Shown one piece after another: positions 11,483-33,818 of a stretch of 64,000 nucleotides of DNA. The notes beneath the pieces were generated by a model. The model did no database searches and was not told the DNA's origin. It saw only the letters and a program-made list of their open reading frames with translations. How positions within the stretch are numbered: position 1 is the first letter of the stretch; each line of letters starts with the position of its first letter. The stretch is from Echinarachnius parma (taxonomy: Eukaryota > Echinodermata > Echinoidea > Clypeasteroida > Echinarachniidae): positions 62,001-126,000 of the forward strand of contig JBAMJV010007116.1 of NCBI GenBank assembly GCA_037951105.1, read 5' to 3'. The position numbers were made by a program, and so were the translations under genes.

Positions 11483-14335
11483 CTGTGGGTTTAGTTTATG
11501 TCAAGGGAACTACAAACAAAGATATCATGGTAGTGATATGATATTTAAGCTACATATTTTAACCTCCTCTAAAAAATAAACAGTTCTGGTTTCCAAGCTA
11601 AAGATTACAGGGTACATGTAATATAATAACATATTTCATATTCTTCTGACATTTGTTGCTAATTTCTCTTCATAGTATAGTATTGCATATAAAGCTAAAT
11701 TGCTCAACTGGCATGGCACAAAACGGCTGTGGATTAGTTAATGTCAAGGGAAAAAAACATCACGGTAGTAATGGGATATTTACACAACAATATGCTAACC
11801 TATTTTATAAAAAGGTTTTCAAGCTAATGAATACAAGGTACATATATTCATATTTCATATCTTCAGACATTTGCTGTTAAATTTTCTTCAACAAATATAA
11901 AACCCCACTAATCTATTAAAGGGATAGTTGAGTTTTGGTATAGAGGGCGCTACATAATGAAAATCTGAGTGTCAAATTCGAAAGAGCATACAATTTTAAT
12001 GACAGAATAAACTTTATTTGATCAAAATCGGTTCAGAAATGGCTGAAATATTCAAAAACATAACCATTTGTAATATTTGTGGGGCCCCACATTTATTCGA
12101 TAATTTTGAACCAGCCGTTAATTTTTTTTTTAAATGCTTCATCTTTTAAAAATTTACAAGAGAGGTTTTTAAATAGTCGTTGATTATCTCTCTATAGAGA
12201 TAGATCTAATCACTATTTCAACAAAAAACCACATGCACAATATTTCATTTAATATGGTTGAAACCGATGAGTGTTTATAGAGCGCCCTCTTGAGTTTTAA
12301 CTACTCTTTTTGAATGATAACAGGCTTTTTACTAAGTCATTTGTAATTTTGTATTCATTTCGAGCATGGTGGAGTTATAACTATTAGTTTGTAATGATAT
12401 GATGCAGGTTTTGGTTACTAAAATTCAGTTTGACCGTAGTAGGTCTATGGTTTGACCAAAACTGTACTCTCTTTACCAGAACTCAACTATCCCTTTAACC
12501 CTAATAAGGCCGCAATTTTTGTTATTGCTCCAAAACGCTGTAAGATGACGCGCCGCTGCTTGGCGACTTTTTTCTTTTGGGTCTTGCGCATATTTTAAAA
12601 CAAAAATTTTGAAAATCGGACCTACCGTTACGAAGTCACGTGACCTTTTGTCTATGCATGTCAGCCCGAAAATTGCTCAATTTCGTGATTTGTGTACAAA
12701 ACATATGGAAATATCAGTTTTCGTAAAAGGAAGTATATCATTGGTTATTTGGTCTTGTTTACATTTTATATGTTTGTTTTGGGGTTCAAAATAGATGAAA
12801 TATAGTTAGAAATAAAATAAACAACAAAAACAATAAAAATTAATACATAGTTTAAAAAAACAAAGAAATACATAAGAAATTATAAAAACAATAGAAAACA
12901 TAAGGAAGAACCTGGCTCTTCCAAATTTGTTTGTCGCATTATTATTCTAAATGCTCTAAAAAATATATGTAGTGAAAACCAATGTTTAATTATGAAGAAT
13001 ATATGATTTATGGGTAAAAATATGAATTTTATGACCTTATTTGCATAAATTACCATAAATATGCAAATTAATACATTTTTCAAAAAATTAAAATTACCAT
13101 TGTATTCTATACACTTCACTCATCATGCGTGCAAATTTTCACAGCGATCAGCCGCTCTGCGGCCGAGATCTTAGTGGGGGGGCTATAATGCCCCCCCCCC
13201 CCCCTCCCCCCCCCCCCCCCCCCTCCCCCCCCCCCCCCCCCCCCGGCCTGCTGAAGACCTCAAATAGCCCGGCCTTTTTAGGGTTAAGGCATCTTAGCAA
13301 CTTAGATTGCATGACTAGCTGTACACAAAATTGTCCAAACTCTGTTTGCCTTTTATTTGTGCACAAACCCAGCGAGCTGCAAGAGCTAACAAAAAGTAAG
13401 CGCAGCATATTTTTCAGGATTGATGTCACATTTTAGCGCAACAAATTCAAATCCAGGTTTCAACAAATATAATGGCATCCTCAATGCTGTACGTGATGAA
13501 TGGGATTAGACCTCACTACAAACGACTTTGGATGATGCTCCTCAGTTGCTCACACGGCAAATTTTAAAATTTATTAGCATGAAATTCTGTTTTAATATAT
13601 AGAAAACTTAATCAAAAGTAAATTGAAGATGGAGAAACTTCTGATTACTTCTAATTTACCAAACATCAAGAAACAGTTCAGTTTGTACATAACTCTGTGG
13701 GCCTTTGCAGGGCTCGACACTAGCACTTGCCCGCTTGCCCAGGGCAAGTAAAAATTGGAGTCGGGCAAGTAAATTTTAATATATTGTCTAGTTTGCTTGC
13801 CCGATTGGGCAACTAAAATATTGTTCAACTAAGAGAGAACAATGCGATTTCATACATGTATGTAAATCTCATCTAGAAGTAAGAGGGCAAGAAAATGTTA
13901 TATATTGGACAAATAAAAGTTTCATTGGGCAAGTAAAATGTCATAATTTATGAATTTACTTGCCCGAATGGACCAGTACATAAAAGGGTTATTGTGGAGG
14001 CTTTCAAAAGCCGTAAGATGATTGAAAAGGATACACAGTAAGCCGGCTGTGTGGATGAACATGGACACGCCAAACATGAAGCCAATGATCTCAATGACGA
14101 GGAAGAGGATCATCAGAGAGAGACGATGATCAAACTATAGAGGAAAGAAGGAGAGAAAAACAAACAAATCTGTTAAAGATCAGCCAAAGGTACAACATAG
14201 AAAATTCCATGAGATTCACGCACTATTTATGTATTCACTATATAATATTATTTAATGAAATTATAGCACTTAACATAAACATACCGTAAAACTCCGTGTA
14301 TAAGGCGCACCCGTGTATAAGGCGCACCCCCAACT

Positions 14336-14367
<32 letters not shown>

Positions 14368-16242
14368 GATACATTTTTTCACATACAAAATAGTGGTTAG
14401 TACAAAAATTGCACACATTGAGCAATAACACTGGTGCTCATAAATATTCATATTCTTATTCATGAATATTCATAAGCACTTATACTCATTCAATATATGC
14501 AATTTTCTTAATTAACTAACAACTATTTTCAATTATGAGCAAAATTTATAACCACTGGTTGGATAATTGCATATATAATGAGTACCTGCTGCTCACGAAT
14601 GTATGAATATTCATTAGCTGCAGTATTTGCTCAATAAACTTGCAATTTTTAAATTTGTAACCAATATTTGTTTTGTGTGAAAAAAGTATATTTTGCTGAA
14701 TGCTACAACAGACAACAAGCTCTTGTCATGCTCTACACCAGTGTAATATGCATTGAACATGACTACAGGGTGTCCCAAAAAAAATTCTAAAAAAAAATTC
14801 TAAAAAAAAAAAAAAAAAAAGTTTTTTTTTTTTGCTATACCTGTGTATAAGGCGCACCCCCGACTTTGAAATTTTTTCCGACGGAAAAAAGTGCGCCTTA
14901 TACACGGAGTTTTACGGTACACATGAGATACCTTTGTAACTGCCCTATTATACCCTGGTCCAAACTGTTTTTTCTCTTCATATTTAGGTTTCAGCTGACT
15001 GTTTTTGTTCACATAAAAAAAGAAATGTCCCTACCAGTGTTGGGTCCAAGACCAGAGGGTCTGAGATCAAGATCAATATCAAGATCAGACAGTCCTAGAT
15101 CAAGATCAAGACCAAGATCCGCAGCTCAAGATAGAGATCAGAACCTCTGAGATCAAGATCAGAAATGTCCGAGATCAAGAACAAGATCGAGATTACTGAT
15201 GCCGATCTCGAGACTAGTCTCGAGATTAAGATCGATCTCGAGATACCCAACACTGGTCCCTACTATATTCTAAATACCAATGAAACATGTTAAAATGTTT
15301 GGTTGCCAGTGTAATTTAGCATCAATGAATTTTGGTTCCCTGAAGCTAATTTTTAGTGGCCCCGAGCCAGTAAGTCTGTGTTAAAATCAAGCAGTACCCT
15401 TACCCTACCTTAAATCTGCCGAGTTGTACTGGGCATCTGTGTATGTTTCTGGCAAACAAGCCCTGACATTAGCATCCTGTGGTGGAAATACAAGAACAGG
15501 TTTAAATGTTAGAGAGAACAATTAGAACAAATCAGTAAAATTTTATCAGTAATAAATGAACACATTTATACATTTGTAGTACGTGTATCAGTCGAGCGCC
15601 TTATACAGCAAGCTGCATAAGATTCTTCAAACACTGGCCTATTCGGGCAACGTGAAAAATACTTGCATGAATAGAAATTTCAGTGGTACCCAAATAATCA
15701 ATTACATATCCTTTTACCTTTCCATCTCATTCCCTTTTGTCTCTAATATATTATTATTACGGAGGATACTATCTTGACTTTAATCCTCTAGTTTTATTTA
15801 TTACTTTCATGTCTTTATTTTTGTTTTGGTATATATTTTATTGTGTATGTTATCTCTTATAAAAGGCAAACTGAACTGTTTTGGTCTACATACTTTTGCT
15901 TCAGTCTTTATATATTATAATGTAAACCGGGGTGACTTTGGCCGCCGGGGTGACTTTTACCACTTTTTGAGATGAATGCATTTTCATCAAGCCTCACTTT
16001 TTAGAACAAATTTCTTATTGTTTCAAATATTTTCTTTATATCAGAAATTAGTTCTAAAGAGTGAGACTTGATGAAAATACATCCGTCTCAAAAAGTGGCC
16101 AAAGTCACCCCGGTTTACGGTACTAGAATAAATATACAAAGTCATAATTTAAACTAACCCTGGACCAGATGAGAGTGATGGAGATAACGAGGTGGGCCAT
16201 GAGGCACAGGAACCGAGCAGGAATCAGATCTGTTAACGCCAT
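11386..16242 (-). CDS. TMEM107: TMEM107, ciliary transition-zone tetraspan protein (exons 1-4)
   Basis: Exons on the minus strand are 16159-16242, 15409-15476, 14035-14134 and 11386-11482, all with GT/AG borders. The product matches the TMEM107 family, a small four-transmembrane protein of the ciliary transition zone. Visible family marks are 'PARFLCLMAHLV' in TM1, 'DANVRACLPETY' in the first loop, 'GFMFGVSMF' in TM2 and 'HASAAIALSF' then 'FWYIFGFC' in TM3-TM4. About 116 codons are covered against about 140 in vertebrates, so a last exon of ~24 codons is unaccounted for. Exon 3 is one base short: the frame entering from exon 2 meets TGA eight codons in, while the family-like frame resumes at once. 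This is either a damaged allele or a sequencing error in a CT repeat. Confidence 0.85.
11916..12498. mobile_element. MITE, AAAGGGATAGTTGAG family, copy 1
   Basis: Ends TTAAAGGGATAGTTGAG and CTCAACTATCCCTTTAA are inverted repeats, 583 bp apart. The interior contains 'gatcaaaatcggttcagaaa', shared with copies at 19559-20126, 32354-32913 and 34174-34732. It lies in TMEM107 intron 3. The terminal TTA suggests a short TA-rich target duplication. Confidence 0.85.
12495..13287. mobile_element. Element with TTAACCCTAATAAGGCCG ends and internal poly-C
   Basis: Left end TTAACCCTAATAAGGCCG and right end GGCCTTTTTAGGGTTAA are inverted. The element abuts or slightly overlaps the 3' end of the preceding MITE. 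A poly-C block with a few T's (13191-13244) lies near its right end, producing spurious proline-rich frames. Confidence 0.6.
13700..13975. repeat. GGGCAAGTAAA-type dispersed repeat
   Basis: Starts 'cagggctcgacactagc' and contains repeated 'gggcaagtaaa' and 'cttgcccga' blocks in both orientations. It lies in TMEM107 intron 3, just downstream of exon 3. Confidence 0.5.
14035..14134 (-). CDS. TMEM107: TMEM107 exon 3 (TM2), one base short
   Basis: Acceptor CTCTATAG. The donor GTATCC leaves phase 1 and joins exon 4 to give a family-like TAGLLSTVCHAS. The length of 100 nt does not fit the incoming phase 2 plus outgoing phase 1, which requires 101. The break falls within 'gtctctctctg'. Confidence 0.8.
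14282..14919. mobile_element. MITE with ACCGTAAAACTCCGTG terminal inverted repeats
   Basis: Left ACCGTAAAACTCCGTGTATA continues to 'aggcgcacccc' and poly-A. The right end is the inverted copy, preceded by poly-A/T. 638 bp long, in TMEM107 intron 2. No reading frame. Confidence 0.8.
15035..15255. mobile_element. hAT-like MITE made of GATCAAGATC repeats, TSD GTCCCTAC
   Basis: Ends CAGTGTTGGG and CCCAACACTG are inverted. Both flanks carry the 8-bp GTCCCTAC (15027-15034 and 15256-15263). The 221-bp interior is almost entirely 'gagatcaagatc' variants, then 'gatctcgaga' palindromes. It lies in TMEM107 intron 2. Confidence 0.88.
15409..15476 (-). CDS. TMEM107: TMEM107 exon 2
   Basis: Acceptor CCACCACAG, donor GTAGGG. 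Encodes DANVRACLPETYTDAQYN followed by SADL in phase 0, leaving phase 2. This is the first extracytosolic loop. Confidence 0.88.
15921..16122. mobile_element. Palindromic MITE, GTAAACCGGGGTGAC ends
   Basis: GTAAACCGGGGTGACTTTGG at the left recurs inverted at the right, and the similarity extends inward through 'catcaagcctcac'. It occupies most of TMEM107 intron 1, ending about 35 bp from the exon 1 donor. Confidence 0.8.
16159..16242 (-). CDS. TMEM107: TMEM107 exon 1 (start codon, TM1)
   Basis: Encodes 28 residues, MALTDLIPARF through LIWSR, and ends phase 0 at a GTTAGT donor. The frame is also open upstream to an ATG at 16362, but family length and homology favour the ATG at 16240-16242. 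Confidence 0.85.
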
Positions 16243-16362
16243 GATGACCAGCAAGGTGACTGACTGGAAGAACAGGCAATTGCAGTAAGAAAGTTGAATT
16301 CTTGGCTCAGTCTCAGCAGCTCTTTGTTGAGAGTATAGTTGATCTAATAATGTTGTATTCAA

Positions 16363-16960
16363 TCTTGACTATTGACTGTGTAGTCTTGTCTTGCTGTATG
16401 GAAAATGTAGGAATGAAATGGAGAATTACACACTAGTCACTAGGTCTACACATCAGTGGCGTAGCCCAAGGGGAGGGGGGATGGCAATGAAGGCCACGTC
16501 CCCCCACCCCAATAAATAAATTGACAAATAATAAGGGTCAAGCCGTCAAGGGTGATCGCGCTAGCAAAATACATTCTTCAAATAATTAAAACAACAACAA
16601 ACATCTGTTTGCCCTCCTCCATCTCAGACTCAGACTCCGAGTACTGCTCAGTCAGTCTGACCACACTGAGCCACTGGCTGCTGGACATGAATAAAGCCAT
16701 AGTTAGCATAATTAGAATTTAGATGTTCTGTGTTTCAAACTTCTTATGAATTTCGCTTTTCTTTTTCTTTGTTTGAACTTGAAGCATTTTAAACACTTTT
16801 TTTTTTAACAAACAAAATATTTTTACCTCAAAAACATGTTTAAAATGCTGCTTATTAATATCAACCGTGACAACCAAAACAAACCCCGGTGTCAGCATCT
16901 CTTTAACTTCTATATTTTATTCTTAAAATACAAATTCGTAATATTAGAGATGTTCAGATT
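16363..16960. other. TMEM107 upstream region; hAT end fragment at 16450-16520
   Basis: No gene. 'cagtggcgtagcccaagggg' and the following G/C runs match the CAGTGGCG terminus of the poly-G hAT group. The minus-strand promoter of TMEM107 should lie here; no clear core element is recognisable. Confidence 0.35.
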
Positions 16961-17110
16961 CCGGGACGTGAAATTCCGAGTCGGCAGCAGCGGATCAGGC
17001 GCGGCCGCAGGAAGCCTGAAGCGGAGCGGGGCCCAGTCCGCTCAGGTCGGGGAAGCAGCGGCGTGGTAGAGCGTGCCGATGCCGCTCGAAACACTGGCTC
17101 CAACAATAAT
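16960..17110. other. Short GC- and CpG-rich island
   Basis: Contains 'ggatcaggcgcggccgc' and 'gcggagcggggcccag' in an otherwise AT-rich setting. It sits about 720 bp upstream of the TMEM107 start codon, so it could be a promoter CpG cluster. No exon is supported. Confidence 0.35.
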
Positions 17111-18570
17111 GGCGATTTCCAATGCAAAACGTTGTATATCTTAAGTTCTAAGGCTGTAGAACATGTCAAACTTTATTGTCATATCAAGCAACATCAGCTT
17201 ATAGCCATTAAATTATTCAAATGTCACAAAACGAACTAATTACAGAGAAAATTACCAGAATGTCAGACTTACCAACATGAAACTAGGGACGCGAAATAAG
17301 TCAAAATACAAAAATGTGTGTCAGACAACTCGACCAATATCAATCTCGCCCCCCATGCATTTTGGTGACTTGACTGGACTATAAAAAAAAAAACACTGAG
17401 TCTAAAGATAAATTGTCCTAGCCTAGGTAAACAAAACTTTGGATAATAACAATGGTTATTTGATATAGCAATAAAAGCACAATCTACAAGAGAATCATAA
17501 TATACCTCGGTCAACGGATGCACGCACACACTGTGACTGCAATCGTTCCGTGCACTCAAAGTGCACATTTTCCACTCCCTAGGCAGTATTTCAACCATTC
17601 GACTGTTTGTTTGAATAATTATTTATTTCACTTTAGGGGCATTTATCATTTATCATTATTACTGCTGTTAGTTATAAAACAAGATCAAATTAATTCATGA
17701 TTTCTTAAATTTTAATTTTAAAAGAACCCTATTAGTATTACGTCTACCAAACCTTATAATAACCTTGGTCAATATCATGCGTTAGTGCTACTATTTTAAA
17801 CAATAACATTATACCAGATTCTATTTTTTTAAATAAATAATATAAATTCTTGTTATAGATTTATAAAAGGTTTACAAAATGAGATCAAATTGATGATGAT
17901 TGAGAGGAAAGTATCTAAAAAGTTTTAAAGGGCTAGCCTTGACTAGCAATTTGTCATTTTGTAATAATTTCCACAAATGAATTGCATAGTTGGTTTAATT
18001 AAGTTGAGTTATCCATCCATCCAGGCATTCCATACATTTATTCATTTATTCGTTCGTTCTATCGTTCGTACGTGTTCGTTCGTTTCGCTCGTTCGCTCAT
18101 TGGTTCGTTCATTCATTCATTAAACAACAACCACAACAACATGGTAAAACTATGGCACGGTGATGGTGCATGGCAATGCAGTAGCGTGGAGCATTGCATG
18201 GGATGGGTCCAGGTGCTCCTGTACTAGCACCATTGATAGAGTCGATTGATATGTGATATGTGATGTATTCATTATTACATGATCAACGAAAGTCAACATT
18301 TGTAATTAAGTCACCCTTTAAGATACTTTGGCAATTTCCAAACGACATCCTTTTTTCTTGACCAGAATTACATGACCACTCAAAAAAGGTTAATTATTCA
18401 TAAATGTGCTTTTCCCCTCTTTGGCATTATGTCACTCATTTTTTTTCTTCCTCATTTTTCGAATTTGTAATTATTTATTTATTTGTATTTATTCATTTTA
18501 TAGTTTGTATTGTTATTATTATCATTTATTTTATTTATATTATTATTGTTATTATAATTAACCTTCAAAA
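17110..18570. other. Noncoding; SINE fragment and GTTC/ATTC low complexity
   Basis: An inverted SINE-body fragment ('ccactccctaggcagtattt') lies near 17540-17590. The region 18000-18125 is degenerate ATCC/ATTC/GTTC tetramers. The rest is AT-rich with no gene or RNA visible. Confidence 0.4.
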
Positions 18571-18589
18571 CAGCTGTTTTTTTTAAAGA

Positions 18590-18790
18590 CCGGTATGAGG
18601 TGAAAGCCTTTAATTTATGTGACCGATCTTCTTGAGCCCACTGAGCGCTTGTAGGAATACTTCCCAGGGGGTGGTGATAGTGCACACAGTGTGTGCTGGT
18701 TTGCATTGTATCCTATGACCATGGTAATAATATAATTGTAAAGCGCTTAGAGATGATTATCAATCGTGATAGGCGCTACATAAATCGTGT
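18590..18790 (+). mobile_element. SINE-like element with GCGCTACATAAAT tail
   Basis: Body 'gaatacttcccagggggtgg', then 'gtaaagcgcttagagatgat' and 'gataggcgctacataaat', leading into ATT repeats. The same tail type ends the LINE fragment at 38677-38907, which suggests LINE-driven retroposition. Related pieces occur at 11225-11330, 17540-17590 and 21357-21575. Confidence 0.6.
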
Positions 18791-18793
18791 ATA

Positions 18794-18842
<49 letters not shown>

Positions 18843-18879
18843 CATCATTATCATTAATATTATTATTATTGTTTTTATT

Positions 18880-18954
<75 letters not shown>

Positions 18955-18990
18955 TATTATTATTATTTTATTTTATTATTATTATTTTTT
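18790..18990. repeat. ATT trinucleotide microsatellite
   Basis: About 200 bp of ATT with occasional ATC interruptions, extending the SINE tail. It produces poly-isoleucine or poly-leucine pseudo-frames. Confidence 0.95.
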
Positions 18991-19085
18991 TTTTTGGGGG
19001 GGGGGGGGGGCGAAACGATATGTTGGCCCCGCAATATTTTCACTGGGGGCGACTGCCCCCCTGCTCCCCCAGGATCGACGCCTTT
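18990..19085. mobile_element. Terminal fragment of a poly-G hAT element
   Basis: A 15-G run, 'gcgaaacgatatgttgg', opposing C runs and a terminal 'aggatcgacgcctttga' match the end structure of the 9386-10461 element. No partner end is seen. Confidence 0.5.
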
Positions 19086-19091
19086 GATATA

Positions 19092-19327
19092 CAGGGTGGC
19101 CCACAAATAACGGAACGGGGTACTTGCCATACTAAAGACTCATGATGCCCGCCATACTGCATCGAGTAACGATCAACGCGTGCGCAATTGTGAGTGTGCG
19201 TTCAGCATGTGTATAGAGAAGAAGGGGTATGGCCCACGCATTGAACGTTACTATATAGTTGCTATGACGGGCATCATGTGTCTTCATTATAGCAAGCACC
19301 CCGTTCCGTTATTTCTGGGCCACCCTG
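19092..19327. mobile_element. Mariner-like MITE, TA target duplication
   Basis: CAGGGTGGCCCACAAATAAC at the left and its inverted copy at the right, both bordered by TA (19090-19091 and 19328-19329). 236 bp long with no coding frame. TA duplication and short TIRs fit Tc1/mariner mobilisation. Confidence 0.85.
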
Positions 19328-19432
19328 TATAGAACACAAAATCTCCCCAATATGGCCAAGGTAACATCAATAATACACAATAATAAATGACTAAGTGAAA
19401 TATGATGAAATGTAAACTGAGGTAATTACGAA

Positions 19433-19560
19433 GACCGCTTCTGTAATAATATGCGTATGACGTCAGTAACTAAGTCCGGCAAGCTCCGGCAAACTTAGCT
19501 TGCCGGACCTAGTTACTATTGTTAAGCTTGCCATATTATTTGCATACATTACAGAAGCGG
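19433..19560. repeat. Imperfect 128-bp palindrome
   Basis: 'gaccgcttctgtaataatat' is matched inverted by 'catacattacagaagcggt', and the central 'aagtccggcaagc' by 'gcttgccggacc'. A fold-back MITE core is likely. It directly abuts the next MITE. Confidence 0.7.
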
Positions 19561-20126
19561 TAGTTGAGTTTTGGTAGAGAGGGCGCTACTCAACATAATT
19601 TTGTCGTGAGATAATGAAAAACTGTGTCAAATTTGAAAGAGCATACCATTTTAGTGGCAGAATAAACTTTATTTGATCAAAATCGGTTCAGAAATGGCTG
19701 AAATATCCATAAACGTATCCATTTGTAATAAATGTGGGGCCCCACAAGAATTCCATAATTTTGAACCAGCCGTTAAAATTCGTTTTAAAATGCTTCCTCT
19801 TTACCAAAATTTTCAAAAGAGGTTTTTAAATAGTTTTTGATTATCTCTCTATCCAATCACTATTTCAACAAAACATCACATGCGCAATATTTTATTTAAA
19901 ATGGTTTAAACAAATGCATTTTTTAAAGCGCCCTCTTTAGTTTAAACAGCTCTTTTGAATGATAACAGGCTTTTTACTTAGTCGTTTGTAATGTTTTAAT
20001 TCCTTTTGAGCATGGTAGAGTAAGTTATAACTATTACTTTGTAATGTGATGGTTTAAGTTTTGGTTACTAAAATTAAGTTTGACTAAAACTGTACTCTCT
20101 CTACCAGAACTCAACTATCCCTTTAA
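19559..20126. mobile_element. MITE, AAAGGGATAGTTGAG family, copy 2
   Basis: Matches 11916-12498 throughout, including 'gatcaaaatcggttcagaaa', and ends CTCAACTATCCCTTTAA. The 5' end lacks the first few bases and joins the preceding palindrome. Confidence 0.85.
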
Positions 20127-20127
20127 G

Positions 20128-20459
20128 GTCAAATGTATTATGCATTAATATGTCTGTAGTATGAAAAACTATAATAAATATGATTATGCAGTATAATTAT
20201 AATAATACCGTCTCAGATAGTCAGTTGTATGCAAACTTGTACATTGATCCGTAGTCCGAAGTTCGTGAACAGAGGTTTGTACTATGATTTTATTTTCGGA
20301 TACCGTGACTTTCTCAAGTTCTCAAGTGCACCGGATAAAAATCAATATTTGTTGAAAGAATAGACCTAGATCTGTCAGTACAGAACACAAATTGGCAATT
20401 GAGTCGCATACCATAGTTAGCGAAAAAAAGTTACGATAAAATATTACAATTGAACGATA
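20128..20459 (+). promoter_or_regulatory. Upstream region of esterase copy A, shared with copy B
   Basis: Segments such as 'attatgcattaatatgtctg', 'gtatgcaaacttgtacat', 'tttctcaagttctcaagtgc' and 'atcaatatttgttgaaagaa' recur before copy B (37520-38245), so the duplication included the promoter region. In copy B a MITE interrupts this region. No TATA box is evident. Confidence 0.55.
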
Positions 20460-31579
<11,120 letters not shown>

Positions 31580-31589
31580 TTGAGGAAAA

Positions 31590-31690
31590 TGGCGTAGCGA
31601 GGGAGGGGGGGGGGGGGGGGGGGAGGGGGGGGGGGGGGGGTGGGGGGGGGAGGGGCACCTTGTTCCGAGCCCCCCCCCCCCCCCCCCCAT
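31590..31690. repeat. Poly-G tract facing a poly-C tract
   Basis: Long runs of G then C, starting 11 bp after the esterase stop codon, followed by sequence ending 'gggcgtcgatcctt', which resembles a hAT terminus. It would lie in the 3' UTR. Confidence 0.7.
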
Positions 31691-31820
31691 TCAGTCCTAG
31701 GATTATAGTTGCTTGCTTGCTTAGTTATTAGTCGGCAGTTTTGTTTTAAAGTTTTTTTTAATACAAAATTAACATCGAAAAGCGTAACCAGTGGGCGGGG
31801 CGGCATGGGCGTCGATCCTT

Positions 31821-32088
31821 AAGATCTAGTAACTTTGTTGACATGTGCAAAAAGTGATGAAGGGTTGATGCAATGTATATCGTTGTTATCTCATATGTCC
31901 ACAGGGTATTGTGTGCAAATTTCAAGTCATGCCAAGTAATGCGCGAAAATGCAAAGTGATATTGACTAACTCACTGCACTCAACTTTGTACAACGGTTTC
32001 AAACTCCGGGGGAGTTTTTCTTATCTGAGTACTTCGATCGTACATATCTTTGTAACGAAAGGGAAATCTGAACAACCCGCTTGCAGGT
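31821..32088 (+). mobile_element. MITE, GGGATCTAGTAAC family, 3'-truncated
   Basis: Matches the first ~265 bp of 53311-53678 ('gatctagtaactttgttgac' and onward) and stops at a C-rich tract (32095-32162). Confidence 0.8.
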
Positions 32089-32353
32089 TGAAGCCCCCCC
32101 CCCCTCCCCCTCCCCCTCCCCCCCCCCCTCCCCCCCCCTCCCCCCCCCCCCCCCCCCCCCCCATGCAGAAATCCTGGCTACGCTACGCACTAACATCGAT
32201 CATCATTTTCTTATTTTACTGTATACTTGAGTACAAATATCCTTGTATTGTATTTGATGTCAATTTTGTAAACATCTGCACACATTTTGCTTCAATTAAA
32301 CTTCCCGTTTTTTCTTCTTATTTGTAATGAATTTAAATCTTATACGCATATTC

Positions 32354-32913
32354 TTTAAAGGATAGTTGAGTTTTTGGAAGAGGCGCTACACAGAATAATT
32401 TTTTTTAAAAGAGATAATGCAAAACTGAGTATCAAATTTGAAAGATACTATTTTAATGGCAGAATAAACTTTATTTGATCAAAATCGGTTTAGAAATGTC
32501 CATTTGTAATAAATGTGAGGCCCCACATTCTCAAGTATTCGATAATTTTGAACCAGCCGTTAAAATTCGTTTTAAAATGCTTCCTCTTTTCAAATTTTTT
32601 CAAAAGAGGTTTTTTAGATAGTTGTTGATTATCTTCTATCTAATCACTATTTTAACGAAACATCACATGCACAATATTTTATTTAAAATAGTTTAAACAA
32701 ATGCGTTTTTTTGAAAGCGCCCACTTTATTTAAACAGCTCTTTATGACTGGTAACAGACATTAACTTTGCCGTTTTTAATTGTTTAATTCCTTTTGAGCA
32801 TGGTGAGGTTATAACTACTAGTTTGTAATGTAATGGACGGGTGCAGGTTTTGGTTACTAAACTCAGTTTTACTAAACTGTACTCTCTCTACCAGAACTCA
32901 ACTGTCCCTTTGA
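32354..32913. mobile_element. MITE, AAAGGGATAGTTGAG family, copy 3
   Basis: Ends 'aaaggatagttgag' and 'ctcaactgtcccttt' with the shared interior 'gatcaaaatcggtttagaaa'. Confidence 0.82.
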
Positions 32914-32929
32914 ATGGGTGTATTATTTG

Positions 32930-33310
32930 ATCTTTTGAGTAGATTGTATTGTGGATGGGCTTATAGGATAATCGGATTGATATAGAATTTAGTACGATCG
33001 TAATTCATTATCTAAAATAACATGTTTGTGCGGTCGTCATTGTCTTGATTTGACGTTGTGAGTACTTCGTATCGATATTTTGCGGTTGATTTTCAACTGA
33101 TCACGAATTTAGTACTATCGTAATTTTGCTCAATTCTTTTTATGCTATATTACGTAATATCCATTATGAAACGTAAGCGCGATCGTCATTGTCTTATTCA
33201 GGACTGTGTATAAAGTATGATTGATTTAGTTTGTGTTGGCATTGTGTTAGATTATAATTAAATTGAATTGTATCGACTTTAGTACAGTAGTAATTTATCA
33301 TTCATGATCT
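32930..33310. repeat. Degenerate ~125-bp tandem repeats
   Basis: 'gaatttagtacgatcgtaat' recurs as 'gaatttagtactatcgtaat' and 'gactttagtacagtagtaat' with intervening shared blocks. No gene seen. Confidence 0.5.
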
Positions 33311-33384
33311 TAGTGTCTGTGATGTCCCCTGTTTTGGAATAGATAACAACTTGTTCGATAACTATGGTCTTTGGTATGGGAAGT

Positions 33385-33622
33385 CAGTGGCGGATCTACG
33401 GGGGTGGGGGGGGGGGTTAGGGGGTTCAACCCCCCCCCCCCCCCCCCCCCTTGGGCTGCCCCCCAACAAAAAGTGAGAAAAAAAGCACTTACAGGGGTTC
33501 AAATTGCTCTCGGACTCTCCCCCCACTCACCGCTACGCGGTTCGTGGACGATGCTCCGCATCGTCATTGCGTCATTGGGTCAACCCCCCCCCCCCCTTAG
33601 CAAAAAGCTAGATCCGCGCCTG
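33385..33622. mobile_element. Short poly-G/C hAT-like element
   Basis: Ends CAGTGGCGGATCTA and TAGATCCGCGCCTG are inverted, with G and C homopolymers inside. GAAGT repeats on both flanks, but a full 8-bp duplication is not visible. A related single end lies at 41075. Confidence 0.65.
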
Positions 33623-33818
33623 GAAGTGGGTATAACGAGACAGCCAATTAGGAGGCTGTACAGAGGAGTCGAGGGAGTCGTGTCCGCAGAATGACATTTG
33701 ATTGGCTGAGAGCGAACATAAAACGTTGTTTACCATCGATTTTGATTGGCTAATAAGATGATGCGCGTGGTCGGGAAAGATAAGAAACCTGAAATAAATT
33801 TATCAGAATACCGACTTG

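Noticed and set aside
13125..13436. Proline-rich frames over poly-C tracts (also at 25375, 30466, 31302, 31911 and 62593)
   Set aside because: They exist only because homopolymer C or G has no stops. Flanks are transposon sequence.
17269..17598. 109-codon minus-strand frame with an internal donor-like GTAAGT
   Set aside because: It overlaps an inverted SINE-body fragment near 17540-17590 and has no recognisable domain.
18869..19110. Poly-isoleucine/leucine frames resembling membrane proteins
   Set aside because: Simple ATT microsatellite.
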